From the NCBI GenBank assembly GCA_009192285.1, contig WBVU01000005.1, positions 3,180,731 through 3,244,730 of the forward strand: a stretch of DNA of 64,000 bases, written 5' to 3'. This document shows positions 51,098-63,441 of this stretch, piece after piece (within the stretch, counting starts at the first letter, position 1; each line of letters starts with the position of its first letter). The translations under genes were made by a program, and so were the position numbers. The DNA comes from Morchella semilibera (taxonomy: Eukaryota; Ascomycota; Pezizomycetes; Pezizales; Morchellaceae). The notes below the pieces were generated by a model. The model saw nothing but the letters and a program-made list of their open reading frames with translations. It was not told where the DNA came from and did no database searches.

Positions 51098-53946
51098 ATG
51101 TTCGCCCATCTATTCGTTTTCGCTACTTCACTCGGCACCGTCTCCGCAGCCCGAGAGTTATGGTTTAACCAACCAGCGTGGGATTGGGCTTCTCAAGCAT
51201 TACCAATTGGCAACGGAAAACATGCCGGTTAGTGCCAGACACCTTTTGAGGAATGATCGCTAAATCTTCAGGGTTACTACAGCTTCTTTCTTTGGTGGCA
51301 TCAATAATGACTCCTGGGCTCTCAATTCTGATAGCCTTTGGACAGGAGGCCCTTTCCAGTTGGAGGTATGTAGATATAATTGACCAGTCAAGCCCAATAC
51401 TCACAGAGAAAAAACAGGGCTACACTGGTGGTAATCCTGCAGAATCGCGTGTGCCAGCACTCCGTGAGATACAAGACTTTATCTTCAAAAACGGCACTGG
51501 AAGTATGTTTCCCGGATCAAGGGTGTGTGCTATTAGCATTGGATATACTAACGCGTCTATAGGTATTGCTGGTATACTAGGTAGTGATGCGGGTTACGGA
51601 AGCTATAGTGTGCTCGGGAATCTATCTGTCGGGCTTGATATAGACGCCACCTCTGCCAGCTCGTACAAACTTTGGCTTGATATTGACCGTGGAGTCGGTG
51701 GAAGTTCATTTGTCACCGAGAAATATGGTAATATAACTAGGTAGGCAACCCCTCTCCGATCTATTATACCCAACTCATATATTTTAGGAATTACTTCTGC
51801 TCCTTCCCCGCACAAGCTTGCGTATACCACCTTGAATCCACCAAGCCACTTCCTTCCGTCACAATATCTCTCAATTCCAACCGATCCCCGGCACCTACAG
51901 TAAGCACCACTCAAAACACCATTACACTTCGTGGCCTTGCCGAGTCTCCTAATGGTATGCTCTACGACGCCCGCGCCGCCCTCGTTTTCCCCGGCACGGC
52001 GCAGAAAGGCAAAGATTTCACCACGCCCACGGGACTCTCTGTCCCTGCTACAGCTAGCGTAAAAGAATTATGGATTATCCTCTCAATGGACACAAACTAT
52101 GATGAAACCAAGGGGAACCCCTCTGACGGATACACATTCAAGGGCATTGACCCCGCCAAAAAGGTTGCAAGCACTGTTGCCGCTGCTGCGTCGAAGAGTT
52201 ACAATGCGTTACTGGCGGAACATATCAAAGACCACCAGGCACTCTATCGTGCCTTTTCACTGACACTTCCTGACCCCCTAGGCTCTGCCTCAAAAGCTAC
52301 AGATGAGCTCATGAAAGCCTACACGCTCGATAAGGGAGACCCATATCTCGAATCACTCCTTTTTGATTTCGGACGGTACCTCCTTATTGGTTCGAGTAGA
52401 CCCAACTCTTTGCCCCCTAACCTGCAAGGAAAGTGGTCAAATGGTTTTGGAGCTGCTTGGTCGGGCGATTATCATACCAATATCAACCTGCAAATGAATG
52501 TCTGGGGTAGTGAAGCAACCGGGTTAGGTGGAACTCTTGATGGATTGTGGAGATATATGGCGGAAACATGGGTACCAAGAGGTTCAGAGACTGCAAGTTT
52601 GCTTTATGGAGCTACTGAAGGCTGGGTGGTCCACAATGAGGTTAATACCTTTGGACACACAGGGTGAGTTCAACCCTAACCCTAGATTAGCGTGTTCTTT
52701 CCTTCGAGAGTAGTGGCTAACCAGAAGCGGGAGATAGACTAAAAGGAAACGGCGATCAGAGCACTGCCCTTTGGTTTGCCTATTCGGCCGCTAACGCATG
52801 GATGAGTATGTTCTTATGGCGAAGGGGGTAAATGATCGTTCTGACTAGTAATAGTGCAACATGTATGGGACCACTACGATTTCACGGGTGATAAGGACTG
52901 GTACAAGAGTGTTGGATACCCTCTTATAAAGGGTGTTGCGCAGTTCCATTTATCGACCCTACTGGAGGATAAGTACTATAATGACGGAACATTGGTGGTC
53001 AATCCGTGCAATTCACCGGAGCAGCCGCCGTCAACGTTTGGGTGTGCGATTAATCAGCAGCAGATTTTGGAAGTGTTTATGAATATATTAAAGGGATGGG
53101 ATGCATCTGGAGATAAAGATCTGGCATTTAAGAAGAGGGTGGAGGATGCGCTGGCGAAGTTGTATACGGGTGTCAGAGTAGGACGGTATGGGCAAATCCA
53201 AGGTAGAGAACCCCCCTATATACTGCCGATGATAAGCTAGAAGGGTATTAACTCTATTTTAGAATGGAAACTCGACATTGATAACCCAGAGGACGGCCAC
53301 CGCCACCTCTCCCATCTCTACGGCTGGTACCCGTAAGTCTCTTTATATGCCAATCCTCTCCTTCAGGACTAATTTACCCCTCTCTAGTGGCTATTCGATC
53401 TCCTCTATCCACCGTGAAAACGCCACGATTACTAAGGCCGTCGAAACAACTCTCATTCATCGCGGCCTCGGAAAATGGACTGATGCCAATGCAGGGTGGG
53501 AAAAGGTCTGGCGTGGCGCCTGTTGGGCCGGCCTTAATAATTCCACCATGTCTTATTATGAGCTGCGCTTTGCCATTGTGGAGAACTTTGCCAACAACTT
53601 GTACTCGGTTTACAGCAAAGACCCCTCTACCATCGGGACCTGGGTGTTTCAGATTGATGCCAACTTTGGAACTGTAGGACAGGTTTTGCACATGTTTGTG
53701 CATGACCTAGATGTAGGGTATGGGCAGAGCACAGAGAAGGCAGTAGTGTTGGCACCGGCTGTGCCTGAGGCTTGGTGGGGCTCCAAGATTGAAGGATATA
53801 GGTTGAGGGGGAGTGGTGAGATTAGCTTTGAGGTTACGAAAGAAGGAAAAGTGAAGGGTGCGGTTCTGAAGGGCAGGAAGTCAACTGCACCAAAGCTAAA
53901 ATTTGTGGACGCTGCTGGGAAGGAATTGGAGGTGAAGAGATTGTAG
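51098..53946 (+). CDS. GH95 alpha-L-fucosidase, secreted
   Basis: An inverting family 95 glycosidase that removes terminal alpha-1,2-linked L-fucose (some members act on L-galactose) from glycans and xyloglucan. Nine exons: 51098-51227, 51283-51365, 51418-51502, 51563-51740, 51788-52663, 52738-52805, 52855-53202, 53263-53332, 53388-53946; introns are 47-74 nt. The 798-residue protein starts with a signal peptide (MFAHLFVFATSLGTVSAA), so it is probably secreted. LPIGNGKHAASFFGG, NSDSLWTGGPFQ and GHRHLSHLYGWYPG are family blocks. By family comparison the active-site residues are Asn390 and Asn392 in YHTNINLQMN, Glu529 in NSPE and Asp703 in FQIDANFG. Intron positions were set by restoring these blocks; the acceptor at 51282 was preferred over the earlier AG at 51271 because only it keeps frame. 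A small gene starts 245 bases downstream. Confidence 0.9.
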
Positions 53947-54190
53947 GAAAGCTTGGAGAGATGATTGTAAATAGTTTGGCTGATTGACGGCTCACCGCTG
54001 ATCCAGACATCGCCGATCATGTGATATCACTGATGTCTTGGCCTTGAAGAGTGACGGTTCATGACGTAACACATAGCTCACCGTGAATTAGATCGTATCT
54101 ATCTATATATTTGTCCCAATTTCCATTGAACCCGCCACGAAAACAGCAGCCATTCTACTTTAAAACCACCTCATAATCACGGAAATCAAC

Positions 54191-54448
54191 ATGTCGGACA
54201 AAAGCTCTACTATTCACCCCAAGAAGAACTCCCCTCCAGCGACTCTATCAGACTTCATTGCAGAGGGCAAAAAGCCCGACTATAATACTCGCTCATCTAA
54301 GGATATGGGTCAAGGTGATGTGGAAGAAAGGAGCGCTTTCGACCATTCCGCGCCTTTAGCCCAGGGGAAGGGACGTGAGGGTATGGAGGCGAATAACGAG
54401 ACAAGAGGAACGAAGATGCAGAAGGGAAGCGGTATGGAGAATACGTAG
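54191..54448 (+). CDS. Small hydrophilic protein, hypothetical
   Basis: An 85-residue open frame with a good start context (ATCAACATGTC) 245 bases after the fucosidase stop. The product is very polar, rich in Lys, Glu, Asp, Gly and Ser, with no Cys or Trp and no membrane segment or signal peptide, so it is likely disordered. Recognisable pieces are HPKKNSPPATLSDFIAEGKK and KDMGQGDVEERSAFDHSAP. I do not recognise a family. The composition recalls small stress-related hydrophilins, which is only a suggestion. A GTAGGT at the stop codon could be a splice donor, but no convincing next exon follows. Confidence 0.55.
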   Translation: MSDKSSTIHPKKNSPPATLSDFIAEGKKPDYNTRSSKDMGQGDVEERSAFDHSAPLAQGKGREGMEANNETRGTKMQKGSGMENT

Positions 54449-57400
54449 GTAACCCTTTTGACTGTAGTTGCTCGTGATTCCTGTGGGAGATTGTGTGATT
54501 TGGAGTCTAGGTTGGGCTAGGCTGACTCGTTGGTTGGGATAGTGGTTGAACGGATCGATCGATGGTGGTTCTTTCGTTTGTTGGTTTATTTTTAGGTTCT
54601 GTTGAGCTAGCTATATTGCATGTAGTTGGTTTTGTAGGAAATATTTGTAGTCTCGCCTATGAAAACTATGAAATTATTAACTGTCAATGTAGTAAAAATG
54701 GCTTCTAGAGGATATCATTGACGGATCAAGGGATGAAACACGACCTAAATTCAAGCCAATTCGTCAATGCTTTACCTAGATACTTTCGTGTGTATATGCA
54801 ACAAATTAATCAATCAATCTAGATATTTGTCACTATGGTAGTCTGCCCTATTACTCCTACTAAAGGCTTGATTAGAACATGATCCGGCCCAAATTGCTGT
54901 GTCAATATTATTACCAATTTATCAAATAATGATACCGTAAAAACCAACCTCTTATTACCTTCGTCACTCCCCTTAATTTGGCCGACCCCGTGCATCCATT
55001 GCATGAACAAAGTTGTTGAAGTCCTCATATTCGTAAGCGTTTCGTGATACGACTCAAATAAGCTTCTCCAATGGGATTGCGCACGCATTACCTATTCCTG
55101 AAACCGAAAACTTTACCGTATAGCCCCCACATAAGCTGTACCGAATGTGTACACAATATCACGCCATGTCTTGGATGGTCTCCCAACAAAATGAAGGTAA
55201 GATCGGATGAAAGGCTGTTTCAAAAAAATTTAGACATAAAAAAAATGAAGGAAAAAGATATACATTTTTTTTATTTTCTCTCTATATCCCATGGACCGGC
55301 CCGCAAGCATACCAGGGACTATGTTCTATTTTGATATCTCGTCGGAGATACCGCGACGTGTTTCCGTCTAGATGTCTCTGGTTTCGCGTGGAGGATCGAT
55401 CTAGAGCCATTACGTACGTGCATTTTAAATTCCCTGATATTTAATTAGGGTTTAGGTGACGAATGCCATGACTGGGCGGCAGTGGTCAGGCAGGTTCGGA
55501 TGTGTGCAACCCCCTGCAGATCAGGAGAAAGGGGGGGGGGGTAGATATGGAGAGTAGATTAGATAGATGTATGGAACTCAATACGTTCTTAGCATTAATA
55601 TTGTTGTTGATGGTGGTGGTGGTGGCAGCTGAGGCAGGGATCAAGCATTGTCTATATGCATGGTATTTATATCCACCCAGGTAGAGAAAAGCCGTTAATT
55701 GTTTGTGCCTGCCATACCATATGTTATCCTATATTAATTAGGGAGCCGGGAGTGTTAGAGTAATAGTTTGGTACGTAAAGACTGCCCCAAGGCGTCGCTC
55801 ATCCGGGATGTTAAATATCTCTCCGAGAGAGACGTCTGATTGATATTCACGGGGATATGTTTCTTTCCAGAAAAGTCCGCCTGATATATTGCTCTGGCCA
55901 AGGGATTAATCAATCACCCTTCACCATTGGGGTAGGTGTCGGCACATCATGTTGCATGCATGTATGAGCTATCAATCAATCAATGCAAGCGCATCATGTT
56001 TGATCACTCGCGGGGAAGAACTAGCGCCGTTCCCGAGTGAATAGATGCAATAAGCATTGGCAGAGGATGATCTTCCACATCCTGGTGGTTCCAAAAGCTT
56101 TGATTGTCTCGTGGCCTAGTTCCCACCAAGAACTTTAACCAAGGAAGGCGGGATGTAGGGCCACAAATGGGTAGTGGAGGTAAAATACACAGTGAATGTG
56201 TTAACTTAACTGCACACCAAGACTATTAGAAGAGCCACAGATAGCAATATAACCCAAAGGATGACGCGAAGTTCCTGCACTGTAACATGTAGATACTGCT
56301 GTGATCTGCCCATCCCGTATTCTGGACGTCATTCAGGAGACCCCCCCCCCATCCCAATGTCTGCGAGTCCAGAATTCAGCCTCCACGGTTCCCTAGCCCA
56401 AATGTGGTTTAGTCGTTCCGAGTTGATTGTATCTCTGGCTTTTGTGAAACCGGATCAATTTAGAGTTGTCACGGAGATGAGGAGGAGTTGCACACAGCTG
56501 CAGCAGCACAGGAAGAAATATACTAGCCCCATGTGAGTGCCCACATGTATGTAAATAGATATGCTAGCCCTAAGCCCTAGGCGGTTGGGGAGGTTAAGGA
56601 ACAACCTCATGGCCTCAACTACATCATGTACCTACTAGGCGATCATGAGGCTGTTAAGAAACTGTATAAATGAAAGTCCCTCAACCCTGTCTTTCCTCAT
56701 ATCACCACTCATGCAGATCTTACTGGGGTTCCTGGGAGCGAAGTAAGAGGAGTTGCGAAATCGAAGTGCAATGTTAAAAGCTCACAACAGCTTAGAATAT
56801 GATGATCTAGCTCCTTGCTTGACTGCGAGCAATTTTCCATCGCTAAATTAACTCCCGCAGTCTCCCTCTTACTATCAAGGATAGAGTGTTCCTGTACACA
56901 ATTTGCGTCGATCCGCAACGGTCGGTGCGGGAAAAATCTCCGACCGACCACCACATTCTCCCCACTGGCTACTCCGATTGGCTATCTTCGACCAGAGTAA
57001 TGATGACTTCGCCGCACCTTCATCGTATCTTTTCCCAACGGGGAGGTAATTGAAGGAAGGCAAAGGGATACAGAGAGAGAGAGAGAAAGTCGGCCCACTT
57101 ACTCTATTTAACTTCAACTTACTACGGGGCCCCCCCTTTGTTATCGACGCCTTTGTCGGCTTCAGATTCCGGTTTAACCCCACATCTCGAGATATTTGTT
57201 ACTGGGCTTACTACTAGTCTGCCCTTGTATTTCTTGGCTACAATACTCAACGTTCTTCGCGATAGTCCAAATCCCCAACCTCGTCCCCAATTAATCAAAC
57301 GCGCTGAAAGGCATTTCTGTAGGGAGCAATCAAGTCGCCACGGCTCGGGATAAGCTTATGCTTACAGCCCAGAAGGGGAATACTTCCTTCCGGATTTCCT

Positions 57401-59545
57401 TTGAGGACAGCAACTGGTAAGGTTCGAGTTCTCCGGGGGTGATATCGCGCGCGCGCGCGATATTTCGCGCGAATTATTAAGCAGTGGAGCGGAGTTTCTT
57501 CAGTGATTCATTGATAGTTTTGTCTGTGCCCTGTCAGACAATCAGTGCAACATATAATCCGTCAAAAGTTCCCACCCCCCCCTTCAATTGTGGGGCAAGC
57601 AACTATCGCGACCTTTACCGTAACACCACATCCATCACTCGGTCCACCATTGTGGCGACCCGAAAGATATCCGGTTCCTGCCAAGCTTGTCGAACTCTGT
57701 GCGCTGCACTCCTTAAGTTGACTTCTTCGTCCCGACAGTCCGTAATTTGACCGCCGCCGTGCCCAGTTTCCATCTCATCCCACCTTTTTTTCTCCATTTT
57801 CTTTTTTTGGGGGCGCGTTACCTCTCCGCAGTGTGCTCTCATTAGACACTCCTCCACTTCGACCAATCAGGGCGTCGAGCACAGCTCTCACCAAACCAAA
57901 CTGCACACCCCCCCCCTCCATCCCAATCACCAAAGATATCGCACGAGGAATCTGCCACCCCCCCCCCCCCCACACACTCTCTATAGAATACAATCACCTA
58001 TTCTCATTCGTCCTGGATAAGTAAATAGCGTTGCTGTTTGTGACAATAATCAACATCCCCCCCCTCTCCCCCTGTACCCTACCCGTCACTATACCCCCGC
58101 GATATTCATATACATTGCTTGCATCCCCCCCAAAGGCTTAAAGGACAACTCTCCCGACAGGCCGTCGAGAATACCAGGGACCCTCCCCACACACCCGGAG
58201 AATTACCGGTTGTCGGAGTGTAAACCCTTGAGAAGGAAAGCCAAGTTTTTAATAAAGCTTGGGTACTTGGGGTGTGATAAGGAATTGGCTTCCTGCAGGT
58301 GTCCAAACTAGATAGGATTGAATCCGGAAAGGGTCCAGTACATAGAAGAAGGATAGGGAAAGAGCCAAGGCTAAAGAACACATTAAGGCAGGCAGTAGTA
58401 ATCTTACACCAGCCAGATTTGTCTTCTGTGAGTTCTCCCTTCATCACACCCCCCCCCCCTCCCCCCACATTTCTAGGTCCGTTTTTCCAAAAGGGTATGC
58501 GGAAGTTAGGATTCTACTCTGTTCTAGTTACTCTAAAGAGTCCCTCCCCCACTACCCCCGTCTTCTTCCGGGGCTTCTGGATAGTGAAAAATACATGTAG
58601 CCTGCATTGATCTGCAGTTTCTTTTTTGGTTTCCTGCCTCATCGCATCATCCCTCTCCTCGTGTGTACCACGTTTAGTCTTCTTCTCTGTTCTTTTACGG
58701 CCTTGAAGTGTATTTGGGGTTGAACAACATCTAACTCCTTGGCTGGATAGTAGTAGAAGTGGTAGTGACGGTGACGGTACCAGTGGTTTCACCGGTCCGG
58801 AGACGAGAGCTACTTTAACTACGTTACATTGTTACATCGCGGGAGAGCCTGTTAGATATCCGATTGATCAAACTTCAAATCCCCAGTGGTCCGGACCTGA
58901 GGGTAGGAACGAAACTCGGGGGGCACAGAGTATCACTCACTCCACTCACTCCACCCTCCACCTACTCTCCCAAGACATCTTGGAACCTACGCATCTTGTA
59001 CCCCGCTTTTTTTTTCCACAGCTGGCCTTTCCTTATTGGGACCAAGGTCGAGAGCGAAAGCGAGGTTCCGTCAAACACTCCATATCTCTTTCCCTATCGA
59101 AGACCCCCCCATCCCATATACGTTTTCTTGGCTTCCATTAAGGTACCGCAATACGCCCCATCCTTCCAATGTGGCGGGTTCGAGTTTAACCGTACATACC
59201 TAGGTATTCATAGGCAATTGATTGAGTGATTGACATTCAAGTGATTGCCAGGGGTTTCGCCTTTTTTCTCTCTCTCTGTATATTATTGTGCGGGCGTTTC
59301 ATGTTCGACGATCATTGCACCGTAGTAAGTCTCTTTTGCCATCCCGGTAGCTATGGTGGTGAAAGCTGATAGCTCTACCGTAGTGAATATATAGGTATGC
59401 TGTTTCCCGGCCCTTGGGCAGCGAGTGGATGGGATTTTCAGCGACTCATAACTAACTTTCTCACCTACTCACGGAACAGTCATTTAGAAATACATTTACA
59501 ATAGTTGCTATAATAGCCGAGGGATTAGGTTTGCCAAATACCTCA
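54449..59545. other. Gene-free region of 5.1 kb
   Basis: No gene recognised. The right half (57100-59545) is C- and pyrimidine-rich, with poly-C runs near 57906, 57959-57971 and 58449, and may include a long leader or promoter of the downstream transcription factor. It also has the CG palindrome at 57442-57463 and an inverted pair CACTCG.../...CGAGTG near 56006-56039. The fifth of it nearest the small gene is A-T rich. Confidence 0.55.
57442..57463. repeat. 22-bp perfect palindrome with (CG)7 core
   Basis: ATAT, seven CG dinucleotides, ATAT. It is followed by TTCGCGCGAA, itself palindromic. Such a core could form Z-DNA or a cruciform. Confidence 0.9.
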
Positions 59546-62500
59546 ATGGCCCACGCACCCGTCCCCCTACATCTCACCCACTCACCCACAGCCTCTGACC
59601 CCTCACCGCCATCTTTCTCGCCCACCATGGACTCCTCCCCCTCCACTACGAGTACCTCGCCCGCAAAGTCGACTCATACCTGCCCATCCTGCTCCCGCAC
59701 TTTCTCACGTGGCGAGCATCTTGACCGCCACTTGACCACACACATGCCGTCTGCTACCTCAAAGGCCTTTGTTTGTCAATCATGCTCTAAAGGGTTCACG
59801 CGCAAAGATGTGTTGACACGGCATATTCGTGCCGTGCACGAGACCAAACGGCCTGACGTTCGGAAGAGCCGGCGGCGTAGCTGCAGGCGTTGTGCCGGCT
59901 TCAAAATCAAGTGCTCAGGCGGTGGTCGTGGTGCAGGCAAGAACGGCGTGCGGGAGGGAGGACGGGCAGAGGATCCGTGTGAGGCGTGCAAGAAGCGGGG
60001 CGCGGTGTGTATCTACGATTTCGGGAACCCGGTAGAAGAGCCGGAGGGAAGCCCGAAGGACGACGATATGTTGGAATTTGGGTCAGAGGCGTCAGAAGAG
60101 GGCACGGAGGCAGGAGGGTCTAAGAGGAGGAGAGTCGGAGAAAGATATGAATCGGCATTCGACGAAGGAATTCGCAGGGTGTCGCCGCATCTGTTATCAG
60201 CGGCGCGAATGGCGTCGGAGAGCGGGAGTCCGGATTTGCGGTCGGGATCTTCAGCTTCAGCGGCTAGCCTCAGTAATTTGATTAGTGGTGATCAAGCTCC
60301 CGAATTGGCATCGGCGGATCAGATTATGTCCTTAATGACAACAAACACTTATGTGACGATTCCAAGTCTCGATGGGTCGCGGCCTAGTAGTGGCTCACAG
60401 ACTCCGCAAAAGGAGCCAGTGCCAGTCGATATGCCAGTGTTTGGCATGAAACCTCAGCAACCAGCAAAATCACCGCCTATGCAGCCCGCAATAGCTCCAC
60501 AATCGCCGGGTACACTCATGTATAGAAGGAATGATTACTTTCAGGTACAAAAGCCTTCAATCAGCGCCAACAAACGTCCAGAACCACTCCCACTTTCGCC
60601 CCGTGATTTTAGAGACAACCTCAATATTCCGAGTGAGTTACCCTCCTGGGCTGGTACCAGGACTGAAGCTTTTACTGAAGCAGATTTGCGTGCAGCAAAA
60701 ACTTTACAAGGGTTTCCTCCTGTGTCTCCTCCATCCCGGTCACCCCCGAGACATTTCCCAAATGTACAGGCTTCAAAATCTATAGACATAAGTTCTTTTG
60801 TAAATGATGTGCAGGAGGAAAGCCACAGACCTCGGGATTATCCTCCGGTATCATTTACAGTGGACTACACTCAAATGAATCAAAAACGAGGAGAAATACA
60901 GCAAAACGGCGGGAATCTTCAGGTCGAGAACCTTGGTTCACTAGTAGGGCAGCAAGGCATAACGGGAAATATCGACGTTGGTCAATTAGGGGGGTCGAAA
61001 CCGGAGGATAATAACCCAGGTTACATCAATGATTTACCTGACCTGGAAAATGACGATAATTGGTTTTTCGACTTTGGAATCTTTGACACTACCACTGATT
61101 GGTTGAGAGGCTGGGGTGACGACTCTTCAGCTCAAGATCTTACGGCACTTAATGGCGCGTTACCTGAGCATCTATCTACGGTTGCCCCTCCCCCTGCTGG
61201 TGCGGTTGCGCCTGGGAGGGCTCCCAGTCCTGTATTACCGTTGACTTCAAAGCCTTTCGTTTCACCAGCGCGGCCAGGATCAGCTTGCTCTGACGAAGGC
61301 TCAACAACGCATTGTCATAAACACCGTGACGACCACCAGACACGCCTACCATCAGTCAGTCCAATCAAAGACCTCTCATCGTCCTCGGTTGAAGATTTCC
61401 TGCCATGGGGCTGGCAGTCGGGTCGAGAAGAGCCGAAACGCCGTGTAACTCTGCCTCCGCTGAGACAAATACTGGAGGAGTACACGCCCTCAGCTACCTC
61501 TCAGCGCACTGTGTCGGCGCCTGTTAAGAAGAATGGTTTGTTGAGCGAGGAGATCAGGGGTGATATGATCGAATTGTTATCTATTCCTTACGAGAGGTAT
61601 CCTTATGAACGCGCAGATATGAGCAGGTTCCCGACAAGAAAATTGCTTGATGGCTTTCTCACACTGTATTTCGAGCAATTTCATTCGAACCTGCCAATGA
61701 TCCATAGGCCGACATTTAGTGTTGCAACGTGCCCGACTATTGTGTTGGTCTCGATGGCAAGTATTGGAGCTAGCTACAGTGAACTTGAGGGTGCCAAGGT
61801 TTTTGCGGATACATTGAGTGAGCTTTGTAAAAGGACGCTGACCTGGATGGTAAGGCATATCATACATGAGGCTTCTGGTATGACATAATTGCTGACACTA
61901 CTTCAATCAGGCCGAATACAATCCAGAATATCCGCGCTCAGATTTCTTTCTCAAGGCTTTATGCCTTCAGAGCGTGTACGCATTAGGTTCAGGTTCCCAC
62001 CGTCTTTATGACTCTGCAGATGTTTCCAGGAGCTTTCTGATCGGGAATGCCCGTCGCATTGGCTTATTCTCTGGAACGATTTCGCCACCAGCATCATCCC
62101 CGTCCTCAACACCAAACTCTCCAGGCCAGTCTAATGTCGAAGATACATCTCTTCCTCGTGACACCAATGAGCCGCTGCCGCTTGAGGCCCGCTGGAATAC
62201 ATGGCGGAAACAGGAGGAGCTGAAACGGCTTGCCTGGTCTATCTTTGAATATGATTGTTCATTCTCCACCTTATCTAACCGCCGTGGTGCCATAACTTTG
62301 AATGATATTTCGACAAGCATGCCCTGTGCCGAAGCCCTTTGGGAAGCACCTAACGCGCAAGCGTGGGCTGCTCTCCTAGAACCGAAGCACTCCACGCAGC
62401 TACCTTGTGCGGAGAAAGGGAAGTTGTTCTACCCCACACTACGAGATGTCATCTCAGAGAAAATGTCACCAGATAATCTTACTAGTTGGGGTAAGAGATT

Positions 62501-63441
62501 GTGTTCTCAAGCTATGGGAAGAATACTGTGGGATTTCAAGGAATTAGAGGAAAGCGTTTTGAGTGTTGGTGGCACTAGCACTGGAGGGCTTGGCAATGGT
62601 GGTGGGTTAGGGTTGCCGATGCTGAGTCCGGGGTTGAAGCCAGCGAAGGAGACATTGCTCAAGTCGTTAATGACGCTGTGTGAGTCTATCCAGAAGAAAC
62701 AAATGGATACAGGTATGAGGGAGGGCGAGGTCGATGGTGATAGGGTACATATGATGTAGGTCTTCTCCTCGAGTCTTGCCATAGTGGCTTACTGACAATG
62801 ATCAAATATGTAGCCTTGCATGCCTGATATCACACTACACACATCTTCATGCCGCATTCCCGACTGTCTCACTCATTCTCTCACTTGCCCGTCGCCCCCC
62901 CTCATCTACAGAGAGCGGCGTGGATCCCCGCATCACACGTCTCAAGACGATCTTTTCTACAGATCCTGTATATGCCCGCACTCTCGCCTGGAACTCTGCA
63001 CAGATCATTGCCATCTCCCGCTGGAAACCTGTTTTCTCTCCCGTTGAAGGGATGCGAATATTCATGGCCGGTGTAGTCCTTTGGGGTTTCGGTCGGTACT
63101 TCCGGGAGCCTAACACCAACTTAGAGGACATCCGCACTAGCCCTGATTCGCCAACGATTCGTGGTATGCAGGTACAGATCGTGAGGCTAGACTCGCACCC
63201 GTGGACTCGGGGCATCAAGGGCACTGGCGAGTATTGTCCCGACGAATGGATCAAGAATGGAGGCAAAAAGGCGACTATTGGGAACGATGATCCTGACGGA
63301 AACGCGATGACTGAGATCTGCTCCGAGAGGGGTGCTAAAGAGGTACTAAAAGTTGTGGTAGGGGTATTGGGACGGATGAGGGTGTGGGGATTAGGCGGGG
63401 AGTTTAAGAGTGTGCTTGAGGAGATGGCTAAAAGATCTTAA
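59546..63441 (+). CDS. Transcription factor with two C2H2 fingers, a Zn2Cys6 cluster and a fungal regulatory domain
   Basis: A nuclear regulator of 1258 residues. Exons are 59546-61849, 61911-62755 and 62814-63441; introns are 61 and 58 nt. Finger 1 uses C46, C49, H62, H66 (CPSCSRTFSRGEHLDRH); finger 2 uses C77, C80, H93, H98. A Zn2Cys6 cluster follows directly with C113, C116, C123, C145, C148 and C155; its middle loop of 21 residues is unusually long. A disordered Pro/Ser-rich centre leads to the middle homology region (LLDGFLTLYFEQFHSNLPMIHRPTF) and an LKRLAWSIFEYD block. The combined architecture occurs in many Pezizomycotina factors; the target genes are unknown. The ATG at 59546 has a weak context; 59627 (CCCACCATGG) is stronger and would shorten the protein by 27 residues without touching a domain. 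The frame is open further 5' without an ATG. Confidence 0.87.

Noticed and set aside
57421-57435. GGTTCGAGTTC resembling a tRNA B box
   Set aside because: Flanking sequence does not fold into a cloverleaf.
59531-59545. Extension of the C2H2/Zn2Cys6 factor by five codons
   Set aside because: It would begin at TTG; the first ATG is at 59546.
61850-61888. Read-through end of the first transcription factor exon
   Set aside because: GTAAGG at 61850 and CAG at 61908-61910 define an intron that joins two family-like segments in frame.
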